Shown: positions 22,844 to 31,363, counted from the first letter of the stretch. The stretch is DNA of 32,913 bases from JBEBXQ01 sp040391535 (GCA_040391535.1 JBEBXQ010000038.1:1-32913), one strand, 5' to 3'. A program made the numbers and translations. Notes: generated by a model not told the origin, from the sequence alone.

Positions 22844-23254
22844 ATGAATTATTGGTTAGTAAAATCCGAGCCATTCAAATATTCGTGGGATGATCTTGTA
22901 AAAGAAGGAACCGGTATGTGGGATGGTGTGCGCAATTATCAGGCCCGTAATAATATGATGGCGATGAAGAAAGACGATCTTGTTCTTTTTTATCACAGCA
23001 ATGAAGGGAAAGAGGTGATCGGACTGGCCAAAGTGGCAAAAGAACATTATCCTGATCCCACCACCGACGATCCCCGTTGGGTGGTAGTGGATATTCAGCC
23101 TCTTGAAAAGTTTCCCGGAACGGTGCCTCTTTCTGTGATGAAAACAGATCAAAGACTGGAAAATATGGCGTTGATCCGTCAGTCAAGATTATCGGTTGTT
23201 CCGGTTACCCCTGAAGAATTTGATGTTATTCTGGAACTCGCGCATGCTGAATAA
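22844..23254 (+). CDS. EVE domain-containing protein
   Basis: The 136-residue protein is a single EVE domain, a PUA-like fold. Family motifs are the start NYWLVKSEP, then MWDGVRNYQARN (24-35) and DLVLFYHSN (46-54). EVE domains are thought to bind modified bases in DNA or RNA; the ligand here is unknown. Its last 11 bases overlap the start of the next gene, so the two are translationally linked. The group that follows contains a methyltransferase, but a link between the two functions is only suggestive. Confidence 0.93.
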   Translation: MNYWLVKSEPFKYSWDDLVKEGTGMWDGVRNYQARNNMMAMKKDDLVLFYHSNEGKEVIGLAKVAKEHYPDPTTDDPRWVVVDIQPLEKFPGTVPLSVMKTDQRLENMALIRQSRLSVVPVTPEEFDVILELAHAE

Positions 23255-24824
23255 TTTTCGTATCGTCCTGTTTGCACTGCTGGCAATACTCACATTATCC
23301 AATGCACAGGGCCAGAAACCAGCCAGGATAGAGTTGCCCGTTCCTGCTGCAAGCGGAGGCTATATGACTTTGCCCATAGGTGAGAAAGGAGTATTGCTGA
23401 TATCGAAACCTGAAAAAAACGGATACAGAATCAGGAAATTCAATACACAGCTTGAAGAGGTATATTCCATTGACGGGGTGATTGAGAACGGACTTGACTT
23501 CGTGACCGCCACATTTGACGGACGGTCGGCTTTTCTGTTATTCAGCCGGTACCGCAGTTCGCTTTATCAGATAGTGAAGGTCAATGTTGATCCGGGTTTT
23601 GTCGAAACTTTTACGATTAATACAACCAGCCGTTTTGAAATAACTGACTTCAAATCCCTGGGGGTTTCTATTTACATGGCCGGGACCGTCCGTGATGAGC
23701 CGGTACTGATCCATACCAATCTGTTGAATCTGCAGACCAAAATTCTGCCTTCAATGATCAAAGGTTCCAACGCTATTCAGTCCATAGAAGTAGATACTAC
23801 CAACCGGCTGGTTACCGTTAGCTTCGCCGTTAAGCAATCAAGGCAAACCAGGCTTGTGGCACGTACATACGACGAAACCGGCGAATTATACTCGCAGGTA
23901 ATTATTGAGCCTGAGGATGAATATTCAATGCTGAGCGGAAGGCTCCAGGTATTGAATGAAACAGAAAGTCTCATGATTGGTACTTATGGTTACCGTAATA
24001 TGCAGAGCAGTTCGGCCAGTGCTTCCCAGGGACTTTACATTTCTAAAATTGTAAATAATGAAGTAGCGTTCACCAAATACTACAGTTTTACCGATTTTGA
24101 GAATTTTTTCAATTTTATGGGCGACCGTCAGATGGAAAAAATGGAGCGGAAAATAAAGAAGAAAAAGGACGCGGGAGATGATGTAAAACTGAATTACCGC
24201 CTACTGGTACATAATATCATCGTTACGCCCGATCAGTATTTGCTGGTGGCAGAAGTGTTCTACCCCGAGTACAAATCAGCCAGTAATATGTATGGCATCA
24301 ACTCTTACTTCGGTAATCCCTGGATGTATGGAATGCCGTTTGGTATGGGCCTGTATAATCCGTGGATGTGGAATCCGTTGTACGGCGGCAGAGGAGGCTA
24401 TTCCAATCAGGTATTTGATGGCTTTGTGTATACCCACGCTGTGGTTGCAGGGATGAGCAAAGATGGAAACCTGTTATGGGATAACAGCATCAGTTTCGAT
24501 AAAATGAAAAGTATGGAACTGACCCGCAAAGTCAACGTGCAGCCTTTGCCAGACAAGCAGGTCAGGCTGGTCTATGGCAATGGAGAAGAGTTAAAGAGCA
24601 AAGTAGTAAAAGGCCATGAGGTTACCGATGCAGATATAAATATTCCTTTGAATACGTCTCTGGAAGGTGACAAAGTCAGAAGGAGTTCAATTGATGCAGT
24701 CAGTTACTGGTTCGGGAATTATTACCTGGCCTGGGGACAACAGCGCATCGTCAATCCGCAGGCCGGAACGACAGAATCGAGAGGCCGGAGAGACGTATTT
24801 TATTTAAACAAAATCCCATTTTAA
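23244..24824 (+). CDS. Secreted protein of unknown function, beta-propeller-like
   Basis: I choose the ATG at 23244 because it starts a clear signal peptide (MLNNFRIVLFALLAILTLSNAQG). An in-frame start 48 bp earlier would put a poor N-terminus ahead of it inside the EVE gene. The 526-residue product has many short beta-rich segments with hydrophobic-polar alternation, perhaps a propeller, but no repeat family that I can name. An unusual Gly/Met/Trp/Asn/Pro-rich stretch at about 353-387 includes NPWMYGMPFGMGLYNPWMWN. The stop overlaps the start of the methyltransferase gene by one base (TAATG), showing translational coupling. Confidence 0.75.
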   Translation: MLNNFRIVLFALLAILTLSNAQGQKPARIELPVPAASGGYMTLPIGEKGVLLISKPEKNGYRIRKFNTQLEEVYSIDGVIENGLDFVTATFDGRSAFLLFSRYRSSLYQIVKVNVDPGFVETFTINTTSRFEITDFKSLGVSIYMAGTVRDEPVLIHTNLLNLQTKILPSMIKGSNAIQSIEVDTTNRLVTVSFAVKQSRQTRLVARTYDETGELYSQVIIEPEDEYSMLSGRLQVLNETESLMIGTYGYRNMQSSSASASQGLYISKIVNNEVAFTKYYSFTDFENFFNFMGDRQMEKMERKIKKKKDAGDDVKLNYRLLVHNIIVTPDQYLLVAEVFYPEYKSASNMYGINSYFGNPWMYGMPFGMGLYNPWMWNPLYGGRGGYSNQVFDGFVYTHAVVAGMSKDGNLLWDNSISFDKMKSMELTRKVNVQPLPDKQVRLVYGNGEELKSKVVKGHEVTDADINIPLNTSLEGDKVRRSSIDAVSYWFGNYYLAWGQQRIVNPQAGTTESRGRRDVFYLNKIPF

Positions 24825-25702
24825 TGGAATTACTTACCCCACAGAACTATACAGGATATTCATTAATTGACAGCGGGAATTTTGAAAAACTTGAAAGCTT
24901 CGGCGGTAAAGTACTGAGAAGGCCCGAACCTCAGGCGATCTGGGACAGATCAATGTCAGAAGAAGACTGGGAAAGGAAAGCAGACGCTTATTTCAGAAAG
25001 GACAAAGGCTCACAGGAAAAGGGAGAGTGGATCAGAAAGAAAGACGTTCCGGAAAAATGGCAGATGACTTACGGACCACTCGGTTTAAATGCCAAACTCT
25101 CACTGTCTTCCTTTAAGCATGTAGGGGTTTTCCCCGAGCAGGCTGTCAACTGGGACTATATCCATGAAAAAGTGAAAGGCATTGAAAATGCGCAGGTGTT
25201 AAATCTCTTTGCCTACACAGGCATTGCTTCTGTAGCAGCACGTGCTGCCGGTGCAAAAGTAACCCATGTGGATGCTATTAAACAGGTCATAACATGGTCA
25301 AGGGAAAATCTGGAACTTAATCAGCTGGATGGCATCAGCTGGATGGTGGAAGATGCCATGAAGTTTGTCAAACGGGAGGTAAGGCGCGGAAAATCATATA
25401 ATGGGATCATCCTCGATCCGCCAGCTTACGGACGCGGACCTAACGGGGAGAAATGGGTGCTGGAAGAACAGATCAACGAAATGATCAGAGAATGTTCTCA
25501 ATTGCTGAAAGAAAAAGATTTTTTCTTTATCATCAATTGCTACTCATTAGGTTTTTCAGCTTTGATTCTTGATAACCTGATCCATGCGCATTTCAGCAAT
25601 ACGCCCCAGTATCAGTCCGGTGAACTTTTTCTGCAGGATTCTTTTAACAAACGTTTACCTTTAGGTGTTTTTTCAAGGTTTTCGGATATTACCGGGAATT
25701 GA
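24824..25702 (+). CDS. Class I SAM-dependent methyltransferase (RlmI/COG1092-like)
   Basis: The 292-residue protein has a SAM-binding motif I at VLNLFAYTGIASVAARAAGA (125-144), an acidic residue after the next strand (HVDAIKQ, Asp150), and a catalytic DPPAYGRGP motif (198-206). This pattern is like the rRNA cytosine methyltransferases of the RlmI/RlmK branch. It lacks an N-terminal PUA domain; the first 100 residues contain a charged stretch (EEDWERKADAYFRKDKG). An RNA substrate is likely, but the site is unknown. It overlaps the upstream gene by one base and is followed after 24 bp by the TPR lipoprotein. Confidence 0.88.
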   Translation: MELLTPQNYTGYSLIDSGNFEKLESFGGKVLRRPEPQAIWDRSMSEEDWERKADAYFRKDKGSQEKGEWIRKKDVPEKWQMTYGPLGLNAKLSLSSFKHVGVFPEQAVNWDYIHEKVKGIENAQVLNLFAYTGIASVAARAAGAKVTHVDAIKQVITWSRENLELNQLDGISWMVEDAMKFVKREVRRGKSYNGIILDPPAYGRGPNGEKWVLEEQINEMIRECSQLLKEKDFFFIINCYSLGFSALILDNLIHAHFSNTPQYQSGELFLQDSFNKRLPLGVFSRFSDITGN

Positions 25703-25726
25703 AAGGACAGGAGAAAATTGACAGAA

Positions 25727-26917
25727 ATGAAATTCCGGGTACATATCATTTATTTTTTTATGGCAATTGCCGGCACAAGCATACTGATGTCCTGTGAAAG
25801 CAATACCCGGAAGGCTACTGTAATACCCCCTCCGTTTGAATCAGGTTCAAAAGAAGCCTGGCTCGATGCGTCTGTTAAAACCCTGAGCAGCTATATTGAC
25901 AGAAACATCGATGTGGATATCAACTATTTCAAACGAGCAGGTATCTATTTCAGTGAAGAAAATTATAACCAGGCTTTGGCTGATATCAATGAAGCCATTG
26001 ACGCCAGAGACAATGTCGGGAAATATTATCTGCTGAGAGGGAAAGTTTTCCGGGAACTGAATAATATCAGCCGGTCTATGGAAGATGTTCAGCGTGCTGA
26101 GGCGCTCAGGGAATCGGGGCCTGATTTGTATATTTTACTGGCTGATTTGCTGCAGGAAAACAAGAAATTCAGAGATGCAGAGAGGTATCTGAACAGATAT
26201 ATGCAAGTAGTCCCTTATGACGGAGCTGCTTTTTATGTAAAGGGACGACTGCTTACCAATAAAGGAGATTCCCTGGCCGGGCTGGAGCAGTTTCAGAAAG
26301 CGATCGGTTATAATCCCAGAATGTACAGGGCATATCAGCAATGTATCGGGTTGTATACCCGGCTGAAGAACTATCCGGATGCTCTGGCTATGAACGATAA
26401 AGCCATTGCCCGGTTTCCGAAAGAACCGGAGTTATATATGCAGCGCGGCGATATTTACAGAGATATTCATAAAATTGACAGTGCTATTACAGCTTATCAG
26501 GGGGCGTCGCTCATAAAACCTGATTTCCTGGACGCTTATGAGAGGATTGGCGACCTTTCATTAAAGTCTTTTAAATATGGAACAGCAATCAGTGCCTATG
26601 AAAAAATATATGTGCTGAAAAAAGATTATCCTGAAATTCTCCCTTTATTAGGGTATTGTTATGAGAAATCAGGGAACCTGAGAAAAGCGAAAGAGTTGTA
26701 TGGACAGGAACTGGAGGGGAATCCGGAGAATCAACGGGCCAGGTCAGGTATGTGGCGCATCCGGCAGATTGAAACAATGGATTATCCGGTAGTGACCGAG
26801 CAAACCGAACCGGATCGTATTCTGGATACTTCACGTATTAAAATTGAAGCGATTCAGCCAAGGAGACCTGTTAATATTGGTGGTGATCCTAAAATCAAAC
26901 CTATTCAAAATGAATAA
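25727..26917 (+). CDS. TPR-repeat lipoprotein
   Basis: The ATG at 25727 starts a lipoprotein signal MKFRVHIIYFFMAIAGTSIL with the lipobox LMSC (Cys23); a TTG three codons earlier is less likely. The 396-residue product is then mostly tetratricopeptide repeats (about 60-345), for example KAIGYNPRMYRAYQQ, DIYRDIHKIDSAITAYQGAS and LKKDYPEILPLLGYCYEKSG. A Pro-rich tail follows. It should be a periplasm-facing scaffold in the cell envelope. Some Bacteroidota motility and secretion lipoproteins have this layout, but the partner genes are absent here. It is the last gene of the EVE-to-TPR group. Confidence 0.88.
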   Translation: MKFRVHIIYFFMAIAGTSILMSCESNTRKATVIPPPFESGSKEAWLDASVKTLSSYIDRNIDVDINYFKRAGIYFSEENYNQALADINEAIDARDNVGKYYLLRGKVFRELNNISRSMEDVQRAEALRESGPDLYILLADLLQENKKFRDAERYLNRYMQVVPYDGAAFYVKGRLLTNKGDSLAGLEQFQKAIGYNPRMYRAYQQCIGLYTRLKNYPDALAMNDKAIARFPKEPELYMQRGDIYRDIHKIDSAITAYQGASLIKPDFLDAYERIGDLSLKSFKYGTAISAYEKIYVLKKDYPEILPLLGYCYEKSGNLRKAKELYGQELEGNPENQRARSGMWRIRQIETMDYPVVTEQTEPDRILDTSRIKIEAIQPRRPVNIGGDPKIKPIQNE

Positions 26918-26932
26918 CAGGAAATAATTGAT

Positions 26933-26961
26933 TTGCGGAGCCATAGTTCTTCATAACTTTG
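26933..26961 (+). promoter_or_regulatory. Promoter of thrS
   Basis: TTG at 26933-26935 (in TTTG) is followed after 18 bp by TAACTTTG at 26954-26961, which fits TTG-N17-23-TAnnTTTG. The predicted start site leaves a leader of about 57 nt to thrS. Confidence 0.6.
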
Positions 26962-27024
26962 TAAACGAAACAACTAATTAAAATACAGGTTGTGCTAATA
27001 ATAGCAGCCAGATCCGATATATAA

Positions 27025-28980
27025 ATGAGTGAACAGCAAAACATCCAGGTGACCCTTCCTGACGGGACCATCAGAGCGTATCCCAAAGGGATTACCGGTT
27101 TGGGTATAGCCCAAAGTATTAGTGAAGGTTTGGCACGTAATGTGCTTGCCGCAAAAGTAAATGGTGAGGTTTGGGACGCCACCAGAGCTATTGAAAATGA
27201 TGCTACGGTCAGTTTACTGACATGGAATGATGACGAAGGTAAAAGCACTTTCTGGCATTCCTCTGCCCACTTGATGGCAGAGGCTTTGGAAGCACTGTAT
27301 CCGGGTGTAAAGTTTGGTACGGGACCTTCACTTGAAAGAGGGTTCTATTACGATATCGACCTGGGCGGGCAGGAATTTTCCAATGATGATTTTGCGGCAG
27401 TTGAAGCTAAAATGCTGGAACTGGCGCGCCAGAAAAACACCTATGAAAGAAAACCGATTTCCAAAGCGGAAGCGATTGAATACTTTACGGAAAAAGGTGA
27501 TGAATATAAGCTTGAACTGATTGACGGTCTTGAAGACGGCTCTATAACCCTTTACACACAAGGTGGATTTACAGATTTGTGCCGAGGGCCTCATATTCCT
27601 TCAACCGGTTTTATCAAAGCTGTAAAGCTGACCAATATTGCAGGAGCTTACTGGAGAAACAATCAGGAGAATAAAATGCTGACCCGTGTCTACGGCATTA
27701 CTTTCCCCAAACAAAAAGAACTGGAAGAATATGTAACCCTGATTGAAGAAGCCAAAAAGCGCGATCACCGCAGACTGGGTAAAGAACTGGAACTGTTTGC
27801 GTTTTCAGAAAAAGTTGGAGCGGGGTTACCACTATGGCTACCCAAAGGAGCTATGCTGCGTGAAAGACTGGAGGGTTTTCTGCGTAAGGCGCAGTTACGT
27901 GCCGGATATTCACCGGTGGTAACACCGCATATCGGCAGCAAGGCCTTATATGAAACCTCAGGACACTGGGCAAAGTATGGAAAAGATTCTTTTCAGCCTA
28001 TCAAAACACCGGATGAAGGCGAAGAGTATCTGCTGAAACCCATGAACTGTCCGCATCATTGTGAAATCTATAAGACCAAGCCACGTTCTTACCGGGATTT
28101 GCCACTGCGCCTGGCTGAGTTCGGAACCGTTTACCGGTTCGAGCAAAGCGGAGAATTGCACGGTCTGACACGCGTAAGGGGTTTTACACAGGATGATGCC
28201 CATATCTTCTGCAGGCCTGACCAGGTAAAAGAAGAATTTTTGCAGGTAATTGATCTGGTATTATATGTATTCCGCTCCCTAGGTTTTAACGAATACAGCG
28301 CCCAGATCTCGCTGAGAGATCCTGAAAATAAAGAGAAATATCTGGGTAAGGATGAAGACTGGGAAAAAGCGGAAAGTGCCATTATTGAAGCTGCAGCCGA
28401 AAAGAATCTGCCAACCGTAACGGAGCTGGGAGAAGCTGCCTTTTATGGTCCGAAACTGGATTTTATGGTGAAAGACGCGCTGGGCCGGAAATGGCAGCTG
28501 GGAACTATTCAGGTAGATTATCAGTTACCACAGAGGTTTGAGTTAGAATATGTCGGCTCAGATAATCAGAAGCACCGCCCGGTAATGATTCACAGAGCAC
28601 CCTTTGGTTCGCTTGAACGTTTCATAGCCATTCTGATAGAAAGTACTGCCGGAAATTTTCCTTTATGGCTTTCTCCGGATCAGATTGCCATTTTGCCGAT
28701 TTCAGAGAAATTCGCAGATTATGCTGAAAAGGTATTTTTTGATCTTCAGGATTATGACATCCGTGGTTTTGTTGATCACCGTGATGAAAAGATTGGTCGG
28801 AAAATCAGAGATGCTGAAGTAAACAAACTGCCGTTTATGCTGATCGTTGGAGAAAAAGAACAGGAAGAAGGAAGAGTTTCTGTCAGGAAGAAAGGAAGCG
28901 GGGATCTGGGATCCATGACCATTGCTGAGTTTATCAGCTATTTTCAGGGAGAAATTAAAAATAATTTACAATTTTCCTGA
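27025..28980 (+). CDS. thrS: Threonyl-tRNA synthetase
   Basis: The enzyme charges tRNA-Thr. Domains in order are TGS (about 7-68), editing domain with the HSSAH motif (His78, His82) and the later CRGPHIPSTG, the class II catalytic core, and the C-terminal anticodon-binding domain (about 545-645). Zinc-site motifs of the core are KPMNCPHH, TQDDAHIFC and VMIHRAPFGSLERF. Motif 2 is visible as FGTVYRFEQSG. The length of 651 residues is normal. It heads the classical thrS-infC-rpmI-rplT order. The gap to infC is 96 bp without a terminator, so read-through to infC is likely. Confidence 0.98.
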   Translation: MSEQQNIQVTLPDGTIRAYPKGITGLGIAQSISEGLARNVLAAKVNGEVWDATRAIENDATVSLLTWNDDEGKSTFWHSSAHLMAEALEALYPGVKFGTGPSLERGFYYDIDLGGQEFSNDDFAAVEAKMLELARQKNTYERKPISKAEAIEYFTEKGDEYKLELIDGLEDGSITLYTQGGFTDLCRGPHIPSTGFIKAVKLTNIAGAYWRNNQENKMLTRVYGITFPKQKELEEYVTLIEEAKKRDHRRLGKELELFAFSEKVGAGLPLWLPKGAMLRERLEGFLRKAQLRAGYSPVVTPHIGSKALYETSGHWAKYGKDSFQPIKTPDEGEEYLLKPMNCPHHCEIYKTKPRSYRDLPLRLAEFGTVYRFEQSGELHGLTRVRGFTQDDAHIFCRPDQVKEEFLQVIDLVLYVFRSLGFNEYSAQISLRDPENKEKYLGKDEDWEKAESAIIEAAAEKNLPTVTELGEAAFYGPKLDFMVKDALGRKWQLGTIQVDYQLPQRFELEYVGSDNQKHRPVMIHRAPFGSLERFIAILIESTAGNFPLWLSPDQIAILPISEKFADYAEKVFFDLQDYDIRGFVDHRDEKIGRKIRDAEVNKLPFMLIVGEKEQEEGRVSVRKKGSGDLGSMTIAEFISYFQGEIKNNLQFS

Positions 28981-29076
28981 ATAATAGGGTATAATTCACA
29001 TTGAATGCTTTTATTTTGCATATAAAACTAAATTGAATTTAAGTATAACCACAAATTATTTACGAAACACCAATCT

Positions 29077-29631
29077 ATGGCATTAAGACCTCAGCGGCCA
29101 AATCGTTTAAGAGTACAGGAAGAACCTTATAAAATCAACGAAAAAATCTCTGCCCCTAAAGTACGTTTGGTAGGGGAAAACATTGAGCAGGGGATCATGG
29201 ATATCCAGAAAGCCCGTGCTATTGCGGCAACGCAGAATCTTGATCTGGTTGAAATTGCTCCAACTGCTGAGCCGCCGGTTTGTCGTGTGGTGGATTATTC
29301 TAAATTCAAGTACGAGCAGAAGAAAAAGCAAAAGGAAATTAAAGCCAAGGCGCAGAAAGTGGTGATTAAAGAGATCCGCTTCGGTCCTAACACGGACGAC
29401 CACGACTTTGAGTTTAAATTGAAACATGCGATCAACTTCCTGAAAGAAGGCTCGAAAGTAAAAGCGTATGTACATTTTGTCGGCAGAACGATCGTCTTTA
29501 AGGAAAGAGGGGAGATTTTGCTGAGAAAGTTTTCACAGGCACTTACTGAGTATGGTAAAATTGAAATGGAGCCAAAACTGGAAGGTAAAAGAATGACCAT
29601 CATTCTGGCGCCGTTGCCTCCGAAAAAATAG
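29077..29631 (+). CDS. infC: Translation initiation factor IF-3
   Basis: IF-3 binds the small subunit and checks start-codon and initiator pairing. The 184-residue protein has the N-terminal domain pattern YKINEKISAPKVRLVGENIEQG, the Lys-rich linker (KYEQKKKQKEIKAKAQK) and the C-terminal domain with KEIRFGPNTDDHDFEFKL and VHFVGRTIVFKERG. The start used here is ATG, unlike the rare AUU start that gives autoregulation in E. coli, so that mechanism is not expected. A terminator follows 22 bp after the stop, with a new -7 box before rpmI. Confidence 0.98.
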   Translation: MALRPQRPNRLRVQEEPYKINEKISAPKVRLVGENIEQGIMDIQKARAIAATQNLDLVEIAPTAEPPVCRVVDYSKFKYEQKKKQKEIKAKAQKVVIKEIRFGPNTDDHDFEFKLKHAINFLKEGSKVKAYVHFVGRTIVFKERGEILLRKFSQALTEYGKIEMEPKLEGKRMTIILAPLPPKK

Positions 29632-29653
29632 TGCAATTATATTGCTGCCTGTA

Positions 29654-29697
29654 AAAACCATTTGTTTCCTGTTATTCAGGTTACAGATGGTTTTTTA
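29654..29697 (+). terminator. Terminator or attenuator between infC and rpmI
   Basis: AAAACCATTTGT pairs with ACAGATGGTTTT (12 bp, one G-U), then a 2x2 internal loop, then CCTG/CAGG and the loop TTATT. Six T end the structure. It separates infC from rpmI, either fully or as a control point. Confidence 0.8.
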
Positions 29698-29714
29698 TTG
29701 TGGATTGAATTCAG

Positions 29715-29722
29715 TAAATTTG
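29715..29722 (+). promoter_or_regulatory. Candidate -7 box for rpmI-rplT
   Basis: TAAATTTG matches TAnnTTTG and lies 41 bp upstream of the rpmI ATG, just after the infC terminator. The nearest TTG is only 14 bp upstream, too close for the usual spacing. Confidence 0.45.
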
Positions 29723-29762
29723 CACGCTGTTTTATTTTATTAACATTTTAAGAGTAAGCTTT

Positions 29763-29957
29763 ATGCCAAAAGGAAAAACCAACTCCGGCGCTAAAAAGCG
29801 TTTTAAACTGACTAGTTCCGGAAAAATTGTCCGTAAACATGCATTTCATAGTCATATCCTGACTAAGAAGTCAAACAAACGTAAACGTAACCTGGTACAG
29901 TCTTCACTGGTAAGTACTCAGGACGAAAAACGTATCCTGGCTTTATTGGGCGCCTAA
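29763..29957 (+). CDS. rpmI: 50S ribosomal protein L35
   Basis: The 64-residue basic protein has the full L35 pattern: MPKGKTNSGAKKRFKLTSSG, KIVRKHAFHSHILTKKS, then KRKRNL. It is a component of the large ribosomal subunit. rplT follows after 103 bp, a longer gap than usual, which holds potential RNA hairpins. Confidence 0.98.
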   Translation: MPKGKTNSGAKKRFKLTSSGKIVRKHAFHSHILTKKSNKRKRNLVQSSLVSTQDEKRILALLGA

Positions 29958-29978
29958 GTAATTACGGTACTTAAAGTT

Positions 29979-30041
29979 CAATAGGTTTATTGTTCAACCC
30001 GATACCCGGTTTCCAAGTGCCTGAAATTTCAGTCCACCGGT
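29979..30041 (+). promoter_or_regulatory. Structured rpmI-rplT intercistronic region, possible L20 control site
   Basis: Two foldable elements lie ahead of rplT. CAATA/TATTG forms a 5-bp hairpin with loop GGTT (29979-29992). CCGGT (30006-30010) can pair with ACCGG (30036-30040) around the palindrome CTGAAATTTCAG (30021-30032). L20 represses its own operon in other bacteria by binding such RNA; the role here is inferred. Confidence 0.35.
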
Positions 30042-30060
30042 TGTCAAAAACAGAAAAATT

Positions 30061-30405
30061 ATGCCACGTTCGGTAAATCACGTTGCGTCGCGTGCAAGAC
30101 GTAAAAAAATTCTTAAGCTGGCCAAAGGTTATTTTGGTCGCAGAAAAAATGTTTGGACGGTAGCGAAAAACGCTGTAGACCGTGCCCAGCAATATGCTTA
30201 CATCGGTCGTAAGCAGAAGAAACGTAACTTCCGTGCTCTCTGGATTCAGCGTATCAACGCCGGAACCCGTCAGCATGGCCTTTCGTATTCTTCATTTATA
30301 GGAAAGCTTCACAATGCAGGCATCGAATTAAACCGTAAGGTTTTGGCTGATCTTGCAATGAATCACCCTGAGGCATTCAAAGCCATAGTCGAAAAGGTTA
30401 AATAA
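30061..30405 (+). CDS. rplT: 50S ribosomal protein L20
   Basis: L20 is an early assembly protein of the large subunit and, in several bacteria, the repressor of its own operon. The 114-residue product matches the family along its length: MPRSVNHVASRARRKKILK, AKGYFGRRKNVWTVAKNAV, YAYIGRKQKKRNFRALWIQR and INAGTRQHGLSYSSFI. It is the last gene of the thrS-infC-rpmI-rplT set, and a strong terminator follows 9 bp after the stop. Confidence 0.98.
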   Translation: MPRSVNHVASRARRKKILKLAKGYFGRRKNVWTVAKNAVDRAQQYAYIGRKQKKRNFRALWIQRINAGTRQHGLSYSSFIGKLHNAGIELNRKVLADLAMNHPEAFKAIVEKVK

Positions 30406-30414
30406 AATAGCAGT

Positions 30415-30441
30415 AAGGTCCCGGAAGGGACCTTCTTTTTT
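30415..30441 (+). terminator. Terminator of rplT
   Basis: AAGGTCCC pairs with GGGACCTT (8 bp) around the tetraloop GGAA, followed by CTTTTTT. It lies between convergent rplT and the NlpE-like gene. Confidence 0.88.
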
Positions 30442-30445
30442 GCCT

Positions 30446-30928
30446 TTATAAGCCGGTTGCTTTCTGCAGAATATAATGCTCGGCCATTTCTCCCGTTATC
30501 TTTTTACCCGTTGAATCCAGCTGTTGTATATAATTCTCTCCCGCAAAATACAGTTGGGTCGCATTGAGTTGATTTCTCAGACGGACAATGCTGCCGTGAA
30601 TCACCCATTTACCTTCTTCTGATGTGAGCGTATCTGATTTTCCAAGATACACTTCGGATTTGTGGTACGTTTTGTTATCATTCAGGATGATTTCAGTTCG
30701 GATTCCCTCACAATCTGTACAGGGTAAAATGCCTGTATATTTTCCTTCAAAATCCAGTGAGTTTTCAGCGGTGTGCCTGTCCCTTAGCATCGAATCGGGT
30801 AATGCCGACTCGTCAATGGCATCCCGCGTCAATGCGTCCGGTTTTTTCTGAAAACATGATTGACCCGAAATAGCTAAAGCAATAAAGCTGAAGATAACAA
30901 CAGATAAATTTAAGTTAATCTTCCTCAT
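30446..30928 (-). CDS. NlpE-like lipoprotein (copper resistance NlpE N-terminal domain)
   Basis: The 160-residue protein has an N-terminal hydrophobic signal ending SGQSC (Cys25), a plausible lipoprotein site although the Gln at -2 is unusual. After a charged linker the NlpE_N-type domain starts with FEGKYTGILPCTDCEGIRTEI (split here as a 60-80 region), including the CxxC pair Cys70 and Cys73. In E. coli NlpE senses envelope and copper stress and signals through Cpx. Here the second NlpE domain is missing, as in many Bacteroidota relatives, and a Cpx link is not implied. It is a single gene, convergent with rplT. Confidence 0.85.
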   Translation of the reverse strand: MRKINLNLSVVIFSFIALAISGQSCFQKKPDALTRDAIDESALPDSMLRDRHTAENSLDFEGKYTGILPCTDCEGIRTEIILNDNKTYHKSEVYLGKSDTLTSEEGKWVIHGSIVRLRNQLNATQLYFAGENYIQQLDSTGKKITGEMAEHYILQKATGL

Positions 30929-31363
30929 GAAGTTTGGTGTTAATAGGGTCTTCCCGACTAAAATGTGCGTGCTATCCTAAAAAGTTAACAGTCCTTCAAT
31001 CTTAATGTAAATTTTTCAGATAGTTTCAAATTATTATCAGCTGGCAATACTTTTGTCGGGTTATATTTGAAGCTCTATCTCAATGTTTCTGTTTTGTTTA
31101 ATTATAAATCAGGCGGGACTGATAAAATATGTATTAACGGAAAGTAAAATGATTAGTGGTATAATCATTATTTAGGTTAAATTCAGGCTGGTTATTAATA
31201 GATAAAACAGGTAAACCCGTACACCGGATCTTTACCTGCTATAGTAACCGTTTTCAGTAAATGAGCTTTCAAAAGTGCCTTTATCTGACTTTATTTATAG
31301 AATAATAATTTTTGATAACGGAACATGTCTCAAGATAATCAATAATATGAAAATAATAAATAT
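30929..31363. other. Spacer between nlpE-like gene and sulfatase
   Basis: No convincing gene is present in these 435 bp. The AT-rich DNA holds an exact -7 like box TATATTTG at 31062-31069 on the plus strand without a TTG partner, far from the sulfatase start. A 30-codon frame at 31083-31175 behind it has no protein-like features. An 8-bp inverted repeat lies at 31208-31238. The promoters of both flanking genes must be here, but I cannot place them. Confidence 0.6.
31208..31238. repeat. 8-bp inverted repeat upstream of the sulfatase gene
   Basis: CAGGTAAA (31208-31215) and TTTACCTG (31231-31238) are perfect complements with a 15-bp spacer, one to two helical turns apart centre to centre. The repeat is about 125 bp upstream of the sulfatase start. 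It may be an operator or a leader hairpin. Confidence 0.45.

Noticed and set aside
23196..23243. Earlier start for the secreted 526-residue protein.
   Set aside because: The added 16 residues precede a good signal peptide and lie wholly inside the EVE gene; the ATG at 23244 is better.
31083..31175. 30-codon frame behind the orphan TATATTTG box.
   Set aside because: Its sequence has no clear membrane segment or charge pattern, and no terminator follows.
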